From: Uloborus plumipes | Lineage: Eukaryota; Arthropoda; Arachnida; Araneae; Uloboridae | Direction: 5' to 3' | DNA length: 64,000 bases | NCBI GenBank assembly: GCA_038373865.1 | Contig: JAXGGA010004479.1 | Span: 23,941-87,940 of the forward strand | Shown here: positions 1-10,491 of the stretch, piece by piece | Numbering within the stretch: the first letter of the stretch is position 1 | How the letters are laid out: every line of letters starts with the position of its first letter | Made by a program: the position numbers and the translations under genes | Notes under the pieces: generated by a model | The model's input: the letters and a program-made list of their open reading frames with translations, nothing else | The model's database searches: none | What the model was told of the DNA's origin: nothing

Positions 1-59
1 CAGCGAATTTGAAATGCTCTTACCGCACTAAAAAGCCTCCCATCGGCACCCTTTGGGGT

Positions 60-288
60 GAATGAAGCTTGCGCATGCTCAGTGAGACATCTCGCCGTAC
101 CAAAAGGCACCTTTGACAGAATGCGCCTGCGCGAGGTCTCATCATCATCATCAACCATTTGAATGGCGGACATCTTGTTTACGTCGACACGACAGAATTT
201 TCGGTACAGTGTTTTCACAGTCTTGGATTTCACCTTGAGTTTATTACGAAAATGGATTAATTCTTCATATTAGTCTTCGAATTCTCAC
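60..288 (+). promoter_or_regulatory. Promoter-like GC-richer block with possible non-coding first exon
   Basis: This stretch is clearly richer in CpG and GC than its surroundings. It contains two alternating GC-box sequences of NRF-1 type (TGCGCATGCTC near 70 and ATGCGCCTGCGCGAG near 121) and a YY1-like AATGGCGGACATCTTG at about 162. In animals the latter often overlaps transcription or translation starts. A good donor (CAC|GTAAGTA) follows at 289. The ATG at 163 opens only about 37 codons and stops before the donor, so if this is an exon it is probably 5' UTR. It could be the first exon of the receptor gene downstream, but nothing in the sequence links them. Motif calls are by eye. Confidence 0.25.
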
Positions 289-2211
289 GTAAGTACATGC
301 ATTTGATAATAGTTCTAAGAATTTCCAACATATTTGTACAATCATTTCAAAGTGTACGAACGGAAATGTATCTTTGTGCAGCGAATCTCTTTTGCCGTGC
401 AGATACAAACAAGCAGCAGAACGCGAAGGGAAGGAAAAAAAAAAGAAACTCTGAATGACTCTTTCTTTCTTTCTTATTTGTTTTTATCATACGCATATGT
501 ATGTACTATTTTAATGCTATGATCTTACCATTTTTTGTACCATCAATTACAATGAATAGATCGTAAAATTTGGTTCAATTTTTAATCTATCGAAAAACTT
601 CACGGTTAACAAATACTGCTTTTTAATTACCTATCGTTTACTCCATAAAGATATTCAATTGTTGAACTATACATACGTATTCATATGTTACTTTTGATTA
701 AACTTTTTGAAGTTAATGAAGCGATTCAATTTTTCCTTGATCGTAATGCAACTGAATATTTTTTACTATTCTTGAAAGAGATCCATAAAATACATTCCCT
801 CTTCACTTTTTGTACAGATAATGCTGTAGTAAAGTCAATAGCATCTTATAACTATTGAGTGATCTAAGTGAATACACGAGAGTTAGAGCACGGACAGATG
901 AATCTAAGTCATGAATTCTTTTAAAATATGTTAGAAAGTCTGAACTGTGAGAAAATGCCCTTAATTACAAGTTTCGATCATTTTCACTTCGAAATTCAAG
1001 GTAAAAAATTTACCAAAATTTCGTGAATAAAAAAAAAAATAAAATAAAGTAACACAATTGAGTTGTAAAACACAATTGAAAAACAAAATCACATGCAGCA
1101 CAGTGAAGATCTGCAATAGTGAACAGTGAGGGGGACATTATTCTCTCCTTTACAGTTCCATCTTTCACCCGAGATAATAATTGTCATTTTTAAAACTTAT
1201 TTTATTTTCAAAATCTAATTACATTAAATTAATTAATATATATATAAGCTTAATTATACAATGTTCTTAAATATTGTCTCTTATTTTTTTTTAATTACAA
1301 AAAATGCTCAAGGTAAATTTTGAAAGAAAGCTATTTCAAAAATGTAATTCTTGAAAACACTAATTATTCGTTGTATTTAATTACTTTTCCATTATGCATT
1401 TAGGTGTTTATTATTGTTTAGTCTGACTGTTGGGGTAAGAAGCCCTAAGCTGTTTCAGAAACTTAGCATTTCACCTTGATGAAGAATTCAAGGATTGCAT
1501 ATGTGTCTGTTGTTTGGGAAAGGGGGGGGGGTTGCAGATTTAATTTCAGAATTCCCTGAGCATGCCAATTTTGATCTCTACTGTGACAATTTATTTACTT
1601 CTCTTGCGCTCCTACGTGATTATTTGTCTCAGCAAGGTTTTGTGCAAGAATCGGATTAAAAAATGCTCATGAACTAAAGTTACGTTGTTCAAAAAAGAAA
1701 AGAGAGGAAGTTTTGAATAAATGTCGATGACAGGTAAAATAATATTACGTTGGTTCGGTGGAATAATAGCAATGTCATAACTATTGCATTGAATCTTCAT
1801 GGAGTTTATCCTATTGTAAAGGCTAAGCGATTGTCCAATAGCGAAAAGAAAGTAAGTGAAATTGATGAACCAAATATATATGGTTGCTCAATACAATCGT
1901 TGCATAGGAAAAAGATCCCATGCATCAAATATCGGGAACTACCGGTTTTTGATCCACTCTAAAAAATTGTGGTAGCCGCTCTTCATTTTTATTTTAGAAG
2001 CTGCTGTACAACATGCATTGAGCTCAAGAGAGTTGAGTTAGGTATTATGGGGCGAGTTGTTATATTGCTTTAAATAAGACTCAGGTAAGATGTGCCCATT
2101 GAAGTAAAAGAGCTTATCGGAATGCAGCAAATGCAATACGTAGGTTTGCAGAACAAATGTTTTGCTGACTTTCATACTCAACAACACCAATAGTTCCTTG
2201 TTCTCTGAATC
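289..2211. other. AT-rich stretch, no gene recognised
   Basis: Low-complexity AT-rich DNA with an 11-base G run at about 1521. Short open frames here have no recognisable domain or splice context. It may be the first intron of the receptor gene or intergenic DNA. Confidence 0.5.
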
Positions 2212-2465
2212 TACTTCCAGTTTATGTTAATTGCTGCTTTTATTTCTTCTTATAAATTGTCATTTTTAATATTACATCGTAGACAGAAAAAAAAATTTGG
2301 TAAAAAGTATGTACCCTCTGGTGCCTAGCGTCCCTTTTTAGGGACGATTTTTCTTTCTTAAATAAAAAATTTATTTTTTACATGATAATTTAACTATTTT
2401 TCCTGTCCATTAAACACTATTTGTAACCAGTATACAAAGTATCGTTGAAAAAAAAAATGTCTAAT
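2212..2465. mobile_element. Truncated copy of TTAA-flanked MITE family 1
   Basis: Matches the second half of the complete elements at 9368-9853 and 28951-29466. Shared stretches include TATGTTAATTGCTG, TTTATTTCTTCTTATAAA, AAAAGTATGTACCC and TTTTTCCTGTCCATTAAAC. The TTAA-containing terminal repeats are missing at both ends, so it is a fragment. Confidence 0.75.
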
Positions 2466-3246
2466 TTTGTCTACCAGTGTGATGAGATCTTCACTTGAAT
2501 GGGGGACATATGCCTTTCCCTCCGCCATGCCTATTCCAGAATACGTAAAACTGCAGTATTTGAATGCTGCTGCCGAGCTGTTTCATATGCTCTGTATGGA
2601 ACAATTTACATATCATAGAAGTGGAAGTATATTTTAAATTGGTTTTGAAACATCAATTCATTGACGGGAGACAGAGAATGTATAAAAAATGTATCGTGGC
2701 ACCATGCAACCACAACGTTTCTTATATGAGAGAACGTTTTCTACGACTCTCTTTACAGCATAAAAAAAAAATCGTATGGTTTGTGTGACTCACTTTCAAT
2801 GCTTATTCGGTGCTATCTTTTGCGAAAAAAGTTATAAAATAACAATCGATGCGTTACATAACTAAACCAAAAGAATATGGTAAGAGTATTACAGTAAGTG
2901 TTTAGCAGCCCCTTTTGCTGGGAAGTATCATTATCAACCCTTTTAGTAAGCAGCTTGTTAAAATTAAGTATATTATTCATTCGGATACATACCCATGTAC
3001 TGCTATGCTAAGCAAAAATATCGTACCTTCACTTTTTGACAAAAGTCAGTTATTATCACCAAGCGTTTCTTTTTAACTTAATTTACCTAAATACAATGTT
3101 TTATGGTCATTGAGAGTTTTAAAATAAATCTTTAAATGTAACATCTGCATCAAATAACTGGAAGCGCAAAACTTTAAAGAGTTATATCTCAGTTCAAAGT
3201 ATACTGTCGATCCCAACTTTTGTGTTAAACACGGCATTATAACTGC
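2466..3246. other. No gene recognised
   Basis: AT-rich DNA between two mobile elements; no exon with receptor-like coding sequence and no RNA gene seen. Confidence 0.5.
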
Positions 3247-3658
3247 TACCCTAGCAGCATAATCTCATCGGCCGATGATCGGCCATTCATCGAAACCCGA
3301 TGAGATTCTCATCGGCCGGTGATCGGATTTCGATGAGTTTTCATCGGGAATTGCTCCAATATGTCTCATCGGCCAATCAGAATCCGAGCAGCAAAATCCG
3401 ATGAGTTTACGATGAGATTTGGAGCAATTTACGAGCAGTGCAGTCCCGTACCGATGAATTTAGGATCAATTTTGGATGAAAATACGATGAGAGTTGGATC
3501 AATATACGAGCAGTGTAGTTCCGTGGCGATAAATTTTGGATCAAAATACGATGAGAGTTGGATCAATTTAAAGAAAAAAGAGAAAAAAGAAAAAAGAGCG
3601 CAGTTTAGTTCCGTGGCAGTGAATTTTGGAACCTCTTTTTTATTTCCCCCAACCATTT

Positions 3659-3732
3659 GCGACTGGCCAACTCCAGCATCGAACCCGAGTTATCAGCGCG
3701 GAAAGCCAACGCTCTACCACCACGCTACCAAG
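3659..3732 (-). repeat. tRNA-like module inside the TA-flanked element (SINE-derived?)
   Basis: Read on the - strand this resembles a tRNA. There is an A-box-like GTGGTGGTAGAGCG and a B-box-like GGGTTCGATGCTGG. In copy B the anticodon arm is a perfect 5 bp stem (TCGGC/GCCGA) around a 7-base loop TTTCCGC, which would read anticodon TCC. The T-arm has 4 of 5 pairs. No complete acceptor stem is obvious, so this is a tRNA-derived promoter or SINE head and not a working tRNA gene. Confidence 0.5.
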
Positions 3733-3779
3733 TCTACGAATAATGAGACCAACACTGCATATTTAACAAAAATTTGAGA

Positions 3780-4145
3780 TTGGGAAAATTTTCATCAGAA
3801 AATTTGATCTTTACGACCTCTTTCCGATGAAATCTGTAGCTTGGCATATTTTCATCGGGAAATTTGATTGGAAGTACATAGTTTTCCAATAACACATAGC
3901 TCGGTTAATTTTCATCGGGAAATTTGATAGGAAGGATATCGTTTTTCGATGGAATATAGCTCATCTTATTTTCATCGGGAAACTTGATCGGAAGGATATC
4001 ATTTTCCGATGGAATATAGCTCATCTTATTTTCATCGGGAAAAGTGATCGGAAGGATATCATTTTCCGATGGAATATAGCTCATCTTATTTTCATCGGGA
4101 AAATTGATCGGAAGGATATCGCTTTCCGATGAAAAGTAGCTCATC
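3780..4145. repeat. 60 bp tandem repeat within the TA-flanked element
   Basis: About six units with a period of almost exactly 60 bases, each containing TTTTCATCGGGAAA, GATCGGAAGGATATC and TTCCGATG. Because 60 is a multiple of three, the - strand stays open as a repetitive 20-residue peptide, which is a consequence of the period and not evidence of a gene. Copy B (11030-11340) has fewer units and copies C and D about one. Confidence 0.9.
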
Positions 4146-4327
4146 GAAAACCGTGCTCGGATACTGATCGGAACGATATCGTCGTGCGTTACGGGATCAG
4201 TTTACGAGGAGTTAGTTGATCGGCCGAGCAAAATCCGATGAGTTGATGCTATTTGGGTAGTCTCTTGCATATGTTATCCTCAACATACCTATATAAGAGT
4301 GAAATTAAAGACTGATTTCTGTTACAG

Positions 4328-4468
4328 ATGTCGTCTTTTGCGATCCTGCATGGGATACGGTGCTCTGTTGGCCATCCATCCCTGCTGGACAAACGGCCTG
4401 GAGATCCTGCACACAGGTACTGCAGTATGTGGATTCGTTAGACATCAAGAGCGTCGTCCTGCCACCAG
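4328..4468 (+). CDS. Class B1 GPCR, exon encoding first part of the hormone-receptor domain
   Basis: Internal exon bounded by GTTACAG and GTAGCT; it enters with one base owed by the preceding exon and leaves with one base over. It encodes the extracellular HRM domain core: FCDPAWD, LCWPSIPAG and RSC. These match the conserved Cys, Trp-Asp and Cys-Trp-Pro pattern of secretin-family receptors that bind peptide hormones at the cell surface. WDTVLCWP is the hallmark. Five of the six HRM cysteines are seen over this exon and the next; the first must lie in an upstream exon that I did not find. The following exon joins in phase. The subfamily is unresolved: the HRM recalls insect PDF receptors, the transmembrane part fits less well. 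Confidence 0.9.
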
Positions 4469-6053
4469 GTAGCTTAGAATTTTTCAAATAATTAATATTT
4501 TTAATTTTTTTAATTGCAAGAACACACCACAATTTTTCCTTCATTTGAGCAATCAAGAAGATAGCTTACTGTTCTCAGATTGACCGCACTTGTCGTAGCA
4601 GGCAAACTATTCCCTTTCTGATTAGTCAGGCTAGTCACGCGACCATAACCAGTAGTACATCTAGGCCAGTCATTTTTCTGTATTTACAGCTATATTTTCG
4701 ATGACCAAAAATATAGTTATGCTGCTGAAAAGATTTTTTTTTTTTTGCAGAAAAAAAGTCATAGTTCATCATTTTAGGGCAATCGAAAGATACTTTTCAT
4801 TGAAACACGTTACCCACTTTCTAAACATAAAGAGTGAGATTTTCCACCAACATATCACGGCATGGAACAAAATATAATGTTTCAAATAAAGCTTGTTAAC
4901 ATCTTGCAGAAGTTTAAAGTATATTTTCCCTTCAGAAATAATAATCAACGATAAAACATAATACTTCAAAGAAAGATAATTAAGAAACATATTATAATAG
5001 TTATAATCACACCGGTCATTAATAGGTGAGACCGGGTTCAGTTAATACAGGATTAAGTTGATAAAATGGTTTTCATTTTCAAGTACCTATCTGCATAGAA
5101 CTAAGTAAATATCATGAATAAATAACCGACTTCTACTGATTTCACCTAAGCAAGCCTGTTAATTAGAGGGGTCAGGAGGATCAGTTGTCTCCTCCCCTAG
5201 CTTCGGGAAATCAACGTATTTACATGTAAATCAGCCTGTTTTTTTTTCTATTTTGCAAAATCCAATCCCCCCCCCCCCCCCAACCCAGAAAAGTTCGAAA
5301 TAACGGGCCTGCTGCAAAGAAACTTGATTTTCGCAGGAAATAGGAAAAAAATTACGAAATCCTGTAAAGTTACCCAAGAATGAACTATAGCTTTTCGAAA
5401 TTTTCTTGCAGCATGTATACAAAGTTGAAAAAGTTGTAAAAGGAAACTTCCATAAAATGTATAGAAAGCGTTAAATTAAGTAAACTTAATTGAATTTACT
5501 TAACTTAAAACAAACTGAGTTCAAAAACTATTTAACGACTAAATCTTAGGTAATATTTTTGTTTAAAGCCTCTCACGTATTTTCATAAACCGAAATGCGA
5601 TTTATTTTCCATCGTAAGTCAATACTTTGTTTAAAACAGAAAGCGAGACGAAAAATGCAGACAATCGAGCGAACATTTCAAGTAGGAAACGTCATCCGCT
5701 GCACTTTTGCCGTTAGTTGATATCTACAAACTATTCAAAGCGGAATGAAATTATTCATTCCTGCCATTCAAATGTGCTTTAAAATCACTTTATTATCGAT
5801 TTTTGCGGGTTAGGAAGTTTATTTAAAACTTGTCGAGCTAGCCTCTTTTCGTATCAATGAGTTTTCCTTATTTGTCCCTTATTAACTGTTCGCGGTTACG
5901 CAGTCGATAATTAAAAATAATTATTCAATTGTTTTTTAGTTAGCTTTAAGGCGTTATAAAATGTTGTAAATGGGTTCCCTATCGAAAGAATTTGATTGTA
6001 TTATGAAAATATACACTTAAATTAGTGTACATTACCGCGTAATAGAATAAAAC
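4469..6053. other. Intron 1, first part: nothing recognised
   Basis: Donor GTAGCT at 4469. AT-rich intronic sequence with a C run at about 5266-5281; no exon or RNA gene seen. Confidence 0.5.
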
Positions 6054-7117
6054 TTACACACTCTTTAAGGGGATACGGTGCCATTTATACCAAGTTTTCT
6101 CGTTATTTATTTTTTACTTTAGTTGGATTTTATTATTATTTTTATTATTATTAAATACTTTTGCTATTTTTTTAAATATTAAACTAATTAGAAAAAGTTT
6201 TGACCAAAAAAAAAAAATTCTTGCGGACATATAATTATAATGTAAACACTTATTGGCAAACTGTTACTGCTTACCTCTACTAGTTTTGAAAAAAAAAATG
6301 CAACCCTTTTTTTCACATTTTGGATCGCGCTATATTAAAACCAGTATTATAAAAAATAATCTGAAAATTTTCCTATTTAGATTTATGCCAAATTATCCTT
6401 GGAATATTTATATGAAAAAGTGAAAAAAGATTTAGGTTGATTACTCAAAAAATAAAACTCAAGGGTCAAGGGTTTTTCATGTTTTTTATATTTCTCATAT
6501 TTTGCTGTAATTTTGCAGTTTTTTGGTCGAAAATATTTCCAATGAGCTTAATATTCAAAATATCGCTAAAATATACTATAATAATACTAAAAGTGAAGTT
6601 AAAAGTAAAGAAAAAGAAACATTCATGTCATAGGTTCCATGTCCCCTTTAATAACCATAACACTATCAATTTTATGATTCAGTGAAATTTCAAAGATCAA
6701 AACAATTTAAAAGAATTCCAATATTTTTACAAAAGTGTTCAATTTGTCGGCCAATTATTTCCAGGCAAAGCTTTAACACTGACCGCATGAAATAAAAGCC
6801 AAATTCTTTCAATGGGTATTAGGATTTTTTTTTTCAGTGGGGGCATTTCAATCACATTTTTTACAGCACAAAACCAACTACAATCATGAATGAAGAACAG
6901 CAGATGAAAGATAATATACTCAAATATGAGTTTCAATAGTTAGGGTCATTTCGTGTTTTATTTCTCAAGACTATTAGCTGAGCCTAGATCAAAAATGCCA
7001 AAAAATTTAACTTTCGTTCAACTGTTAATTTCCAAATTTCCTCAAAATACTTTCATTTTCAAAACTTTTATATTTCATAATTTTTGTTAGTGTTATAGGC
7101 AATTAAAGAGTGTGTAA
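6054..7117. mobile_element. Putative DNA element with 15 bp perfect inverted ends
   Basis: TTACACACTCTTTAA at 6054-6068 is repeated as its exact reverse complement at 7103-7117. The 1.06 kb between is AT-rich and non-coding. No clear target duplication was seen, so the element call is inference from the inverted ends only. Confidence 0.45.
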
Positions 7118-7611
7118 ATCATTTTGGAACACTATGTATATAAAAAAACTATATTTACGAGAAGTTAGGGGTCACTGAATGGTATGTCCCTTTTTTGTCT
7201 GTAAAACAAGAATTTTACCGTGTATTTACCTTTCCTTATTAGTAATTTATTAATTTTAGCTTGTTTTCTTCAGCACAGCTCTTTATCTTTACAAAACAAG
7301 ACAACCGTACAGTCTTATTAACTTACAGTTTTTACACCCATAAAATCATGGCAGTTATAACTTCATAGTTAATCAGTTGCATTAAACGTCAATTGCACAT
7401 CAACATTCATTCAGTGGGCATCCATATAATAATTTTTCTTCTGATACTAAATGTTTCGTCTTAATGGCTTATGGAAAATTACGTAAAACTTTCAAACAAC
7501 TTCTTCATTTATTTTTCCCCAAGCATTGCATCTTTCCAGTCATGGTGTACGCATTGTTCTAAAATAAAAACAAGCAATTCCTGCAAATGTTATTCTTGTA
7601 GATTTGTGTGC

Positions 7612-8976
7612 TAATGGATCTCAGGGGTGATTGTGTTCCGGTATTTTACCGGATTTTCGGTATTTTCCTGATCGATTCTGATATTTTCATGTTCGAAAAT
7701 ACCGGAAATAAAATATTTTAAGAATGCTTTTATATCTCCACCTCCGGTATTTTTTTGCTTCTTAGAATTTTCGGTAATTATACCGATAATTATAAATAAT
7801 ATTCATCGAATAGAAATGTTAAGACACCATTTTTTTTTAATTTTAATAAATGATGTTATTTGCATCCATTTTGATTTTGATCCCTTTATTTTTCAAAACT
7901 GCAATCAATTTACATCTGAAATAAAAATCGAATTTTTCTCATTTTTGATGCATATTACCCTTAGTTAGAAAACAAATAGATGAAATATCTTTTTATTTTT
8001 TTTAAAAAAGTTACAAATTAGAAAACAAATCGATCGAAATTATGTGTTCTTTATGAAAATCAAAAAGTTAAAATTTGAAGCACAATTTTATTTTTGCTTC
8101 AATTATGTGGATAGTAAAAATACTGTTTATTGTAGAGCTTTTAATTGTAAATCTGAAGTAAGTTTATTTGAATTATTTTGTGTGCCATTTTCATACTTTT
8201 AACTCCTTAATTTTGAAAGTTGCGATCACTTTACATCCGCTGTGAGAACCAGATATTTCTCATTTTCGATGCTTGCTATTCCTTGTTAAAACGCAAACAA
8301 ATGATATTTCTTTTTATTTGAATTAATTCATGAAAACAAAAGTTTTAAACAAAATGCCATACTCTTTAAGAATGTCAAAAACTTAAATGCTGAATATTTG
8401 GCTGAACTTTATTTTTGTTTCAACTATTAAAGTTTTTTAACCCATACATTCTATCTTTAAATAGTATTTCACTTCAGTATTAATCAATATGAAATCTTTG
8501 ATTCGGGTCATATTTTATTGATTAGGTGATTTATAGTACTGCATCTTGATAAATTCTTTTCCATATTTTCAGTAACAAATGCAACTTTCCGTATACTTAT
8601 TTTTTATAAATATTTTCGCACAACAAACTACTAATTCTGTTAGCTTTTTACTTTCTCCTTAAAAAAACTTTTTGGACATAATTTGTACAACACCAGCTCA
8701 AAAGTAACTTTATTACTCATTTACGATTTAATTAAATGCATGCACAATACTTCGACTAAAAACTATTTGAAACTATTCGAATGTATGAAATGCGTCTTGC
8801 TTGTTTATTCAAGGCGATTAATTATCAAATATGTATAGTTATAAAATTAGGTGTGCTTAAGGGTTAAGTAATAAGGGCCTTTGTAAAAAAACATACGCCG
8901 CCCAACCCCACACATTTTCTCTTTAAAACTTTCAGGTATTTTTTCATGAACTCACAATCACCCCTGTAATGGATCT
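7612..8976. mobile_element. Non-autonomous DNA transposon with 10 bp target duplication
   Basis: The element runs from 7622 to 8966 (1345 bp). Its 14 bp perfect terminal inverted repeats are CAGGGGTGATTGTG. It is flanked on both sides by the identical 10 bases TAATGGATCT (7612-7621 and 8967-8976). The interior is AT-rich, with CCGGTATTTT-type subterminal palindromes on the left and a diverged internal direct duplication of about 330 bp (about 7850-8140 versus 8180-8440). No transposase. The termini look hAT-like but hAT duplications are 8 bp; 9-10 bp is more typical of Mutator-like elements, so the superfamily is left open. Confidence 0.85.
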
Positions 8977-9013
8977 CTGAATTACTTCCAAGTAAACATT
9001 GTTTTAATTTCAG

Positions 9014-9105
9014 AAGCCAAAGCGTATAGAGTGTGCAATAAAGACGGAGAATGGTTGTGGGGAAATTGGACCAATTACAATGAGTGCTTGAATTTCACCA
9101 CAACA
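9014..9105 (+). CDS. Class B1 GPCR, exon encoding second part of the hormone-receptor domain
   Basis: Acceptor TTTCAG at 9008-9013, donor GTAAGT at 9106. Two bases complete the codon (Glu) split from the previous exon, followed by 30 codons, so it ends in phase 0. The peptide contains AYRVCNKDGEWLWGNWTNYN and then ECL. These supply the fourth to sixth HRM positions (Cys, the conserved Trp residues, final Cys) of the ligand-binding ectodomain. Two N-glycosylation sequons are visible (NWT, NFT). The intron that follows is about 20.4 kb. Confidence 0.92.
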
Positions 9106-9367
9106 GTAAGTATTAATTGGCTTTTTCGTGAAACAATTTTTGTAATGTGCTTGTAGTTGCCTATTTCGTCAAGTTTCTAGCCAAGACGATTGCATCCAAC
9201 TCCTATGCTTTAACATTATGAAGGGATGTCTTTAATGGACAAAAACTGCTTTCCTACCCATTAAAAGCTTATTCTGACAGATGTTTCAGTTACTTTATCT
9301 ATGTATGTAGCAATTATTCTTCTGAAATACTTTAAATACAAAATACAATATTATTTTTATAAATTCC

Positions 9368-9853
9368 TTAACCCATTAATGCCTGACATTTTTTTCCCAA
9401 AGATATTTTGTATACTGGTTACAAACAGTGTTTAATGGACAGGAAAAATAATTTAAAAAATATTGTGTAAAAAATAATTGTTTTATTATAGACCCCAGAG
9501 GGTACATACTTTTTTTACTAAAATTTTTTTCTGCCTATGATATAATAATTAAAAAGACATTTTATAAGAAGAAATAAAATCAGCAATTAACATGAACTGG
9601 GAAGCTGGGAATAACTTTGAAAACAGCTTTTTTTCTTGAGATTGTGAACGATGTCATTCTTGATAAAGATCATAATAAAACTGCTACAGAACACACTCTA
9701 CAATGGTTATATGCTGCAATCTGTTAATAACGAATTGAAACAATACCAAGGTACTAATTGAACACTATTATTTGGTTGAAATGTTCATTTTGGGGAAATT
9801 CAGACCCTTTTTGGACCGTTCCTAAAAAGGGACGATAGGCATTAATGGGTTAA
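9368..9853. mobile_element. TTAA-flanked MITE family 1, complete copy
   Basis: Bounded by TTAA on both sides with inverted ends TTAACCCATTAATGCC and GGCATTAATGGGTTAA. TTAA duplication plus ends opening CCC is the signature of piggyBac-type elements (established knowledge). The 486 bp interior is non-coding and matches 28951-29466 in the opposite orientation and the fragment at 2212. Confidence 0.85.
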
Positions 9854-10149
9854 GCTGCTGAGCACTGCAAGCTCAAATCTAGAAATTGTTTGTTGAATTA
9901 CTAAACTGTAACGCATAAAAAAGCGGGACATATTTTGGCGTTTCGGTGACTATAGTTTTTAATCGAAGTAACTCATGATTTAAAACAAATGCTGACAACA
10001 GTAAGAAATAGCCGATGCCAATTTCAGTGCGGTTGGTGTCAATTTGAGCACAGACTATTCCCCGCACTGTGTAAGCTTTTATGTGAGCATATATCGGAAT
10101 TTCATTTTTATTTTTGTTGTTCTTAATAAAAAAAAAATAATATACATGT

Positions 10150-10242
10150 TTGAATAATTATATATCTTCATAGATCTTACCTAAATTGTTTTAGTTCACA
10201 AATGACTAAAACCCACATTAAAATGATCATATATTAAGATAT
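10150..10242. repeat. Diverged ~95 bp tandem-repeat unit (left remnant)
   Basis: Contains TTTTAGTTCACAAATGACTAAAAC, shared in diverged form, followed by ACATTAAAATGATCATATAT. The same unit recurs at about 11740-11835 and several times at 24525-24760, so an old tandem array appears to have been split by later insertions. (The first motif is given only as position 10187-10210 with key word CAAATGA.). Confidence 0.5.
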
Positions 10243-10246
10243 GTTG

Positions 10247-10345
10247 TCTGGGTGGCGTATTGGGTAGACATTAACACTCATACGATTTAAGACACGAGAT
10301 CTGGATCAAAGGTCCAAGAGGTCAGTCGGTCTGTTTTCTATAGTT
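10247..10345 (+). repeat. Possible tRNA-derived SINE head
   Basis: GGTGGCGTATTGGGTAG resembles a Pol III A box and GGATCAAAGGTCC, about 55 bases later, a degenerate B box. No poly-A tail or target duplication was found. Weak call. Confidence 0.3.
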
Positions 10346-10491
10346 GAAGCAAACCTAACCACACTGTTAAAACTGAAGGTTGCAATCGGCACCTTTTTTT
10401 TGTAACATCAGCGCCCTCCCCCCCCCCCCCGAAGGGTGCCACTTGGCTGCCTTGGCACCTTTGAAGGTGCCATTTGGCTCTATGGGTGCCC

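Larger units (their letters stand above)
3247..4259. mobile_element. TA-flanked composite element, copy A (full length)
   Basis: A 1013 bp element bounded by TA on both sides, with imperfect inverted ends: left CCCTAGCAGCATAATCTCAT, right complement CCCAAATAGCATCAACTCAT. Both ends continue into many copies of ATCGG/CCGAT words arranged as short palindromes. Three more copies of the same family lie at 10492, 26213 and 61144. It contains an antisense tRNA-like module and a 60 bp tandem repeat but no transposase. It is best read as a non-autonomous DNA element, TA flanks suggesting Tc1/mariner-type mobilisation (inference). The apparent peptides here are made of the tandem repeat and are not genes. 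Confidence 0.85.

Noticed and set aside
163..273. Short frame starting in the AATGGCGGACATC motif
   Set aside because: 37 codons, no signal peptide or domain, stops before the donor; treated as possible 5' UTR.
3361..3777. 138-codon open frame (MSHRPIRIRAAKSDEF...)
   Set aside because: Lies wholly in the TA-flanked repeat element and recurs with a stop in copy B; no domain.
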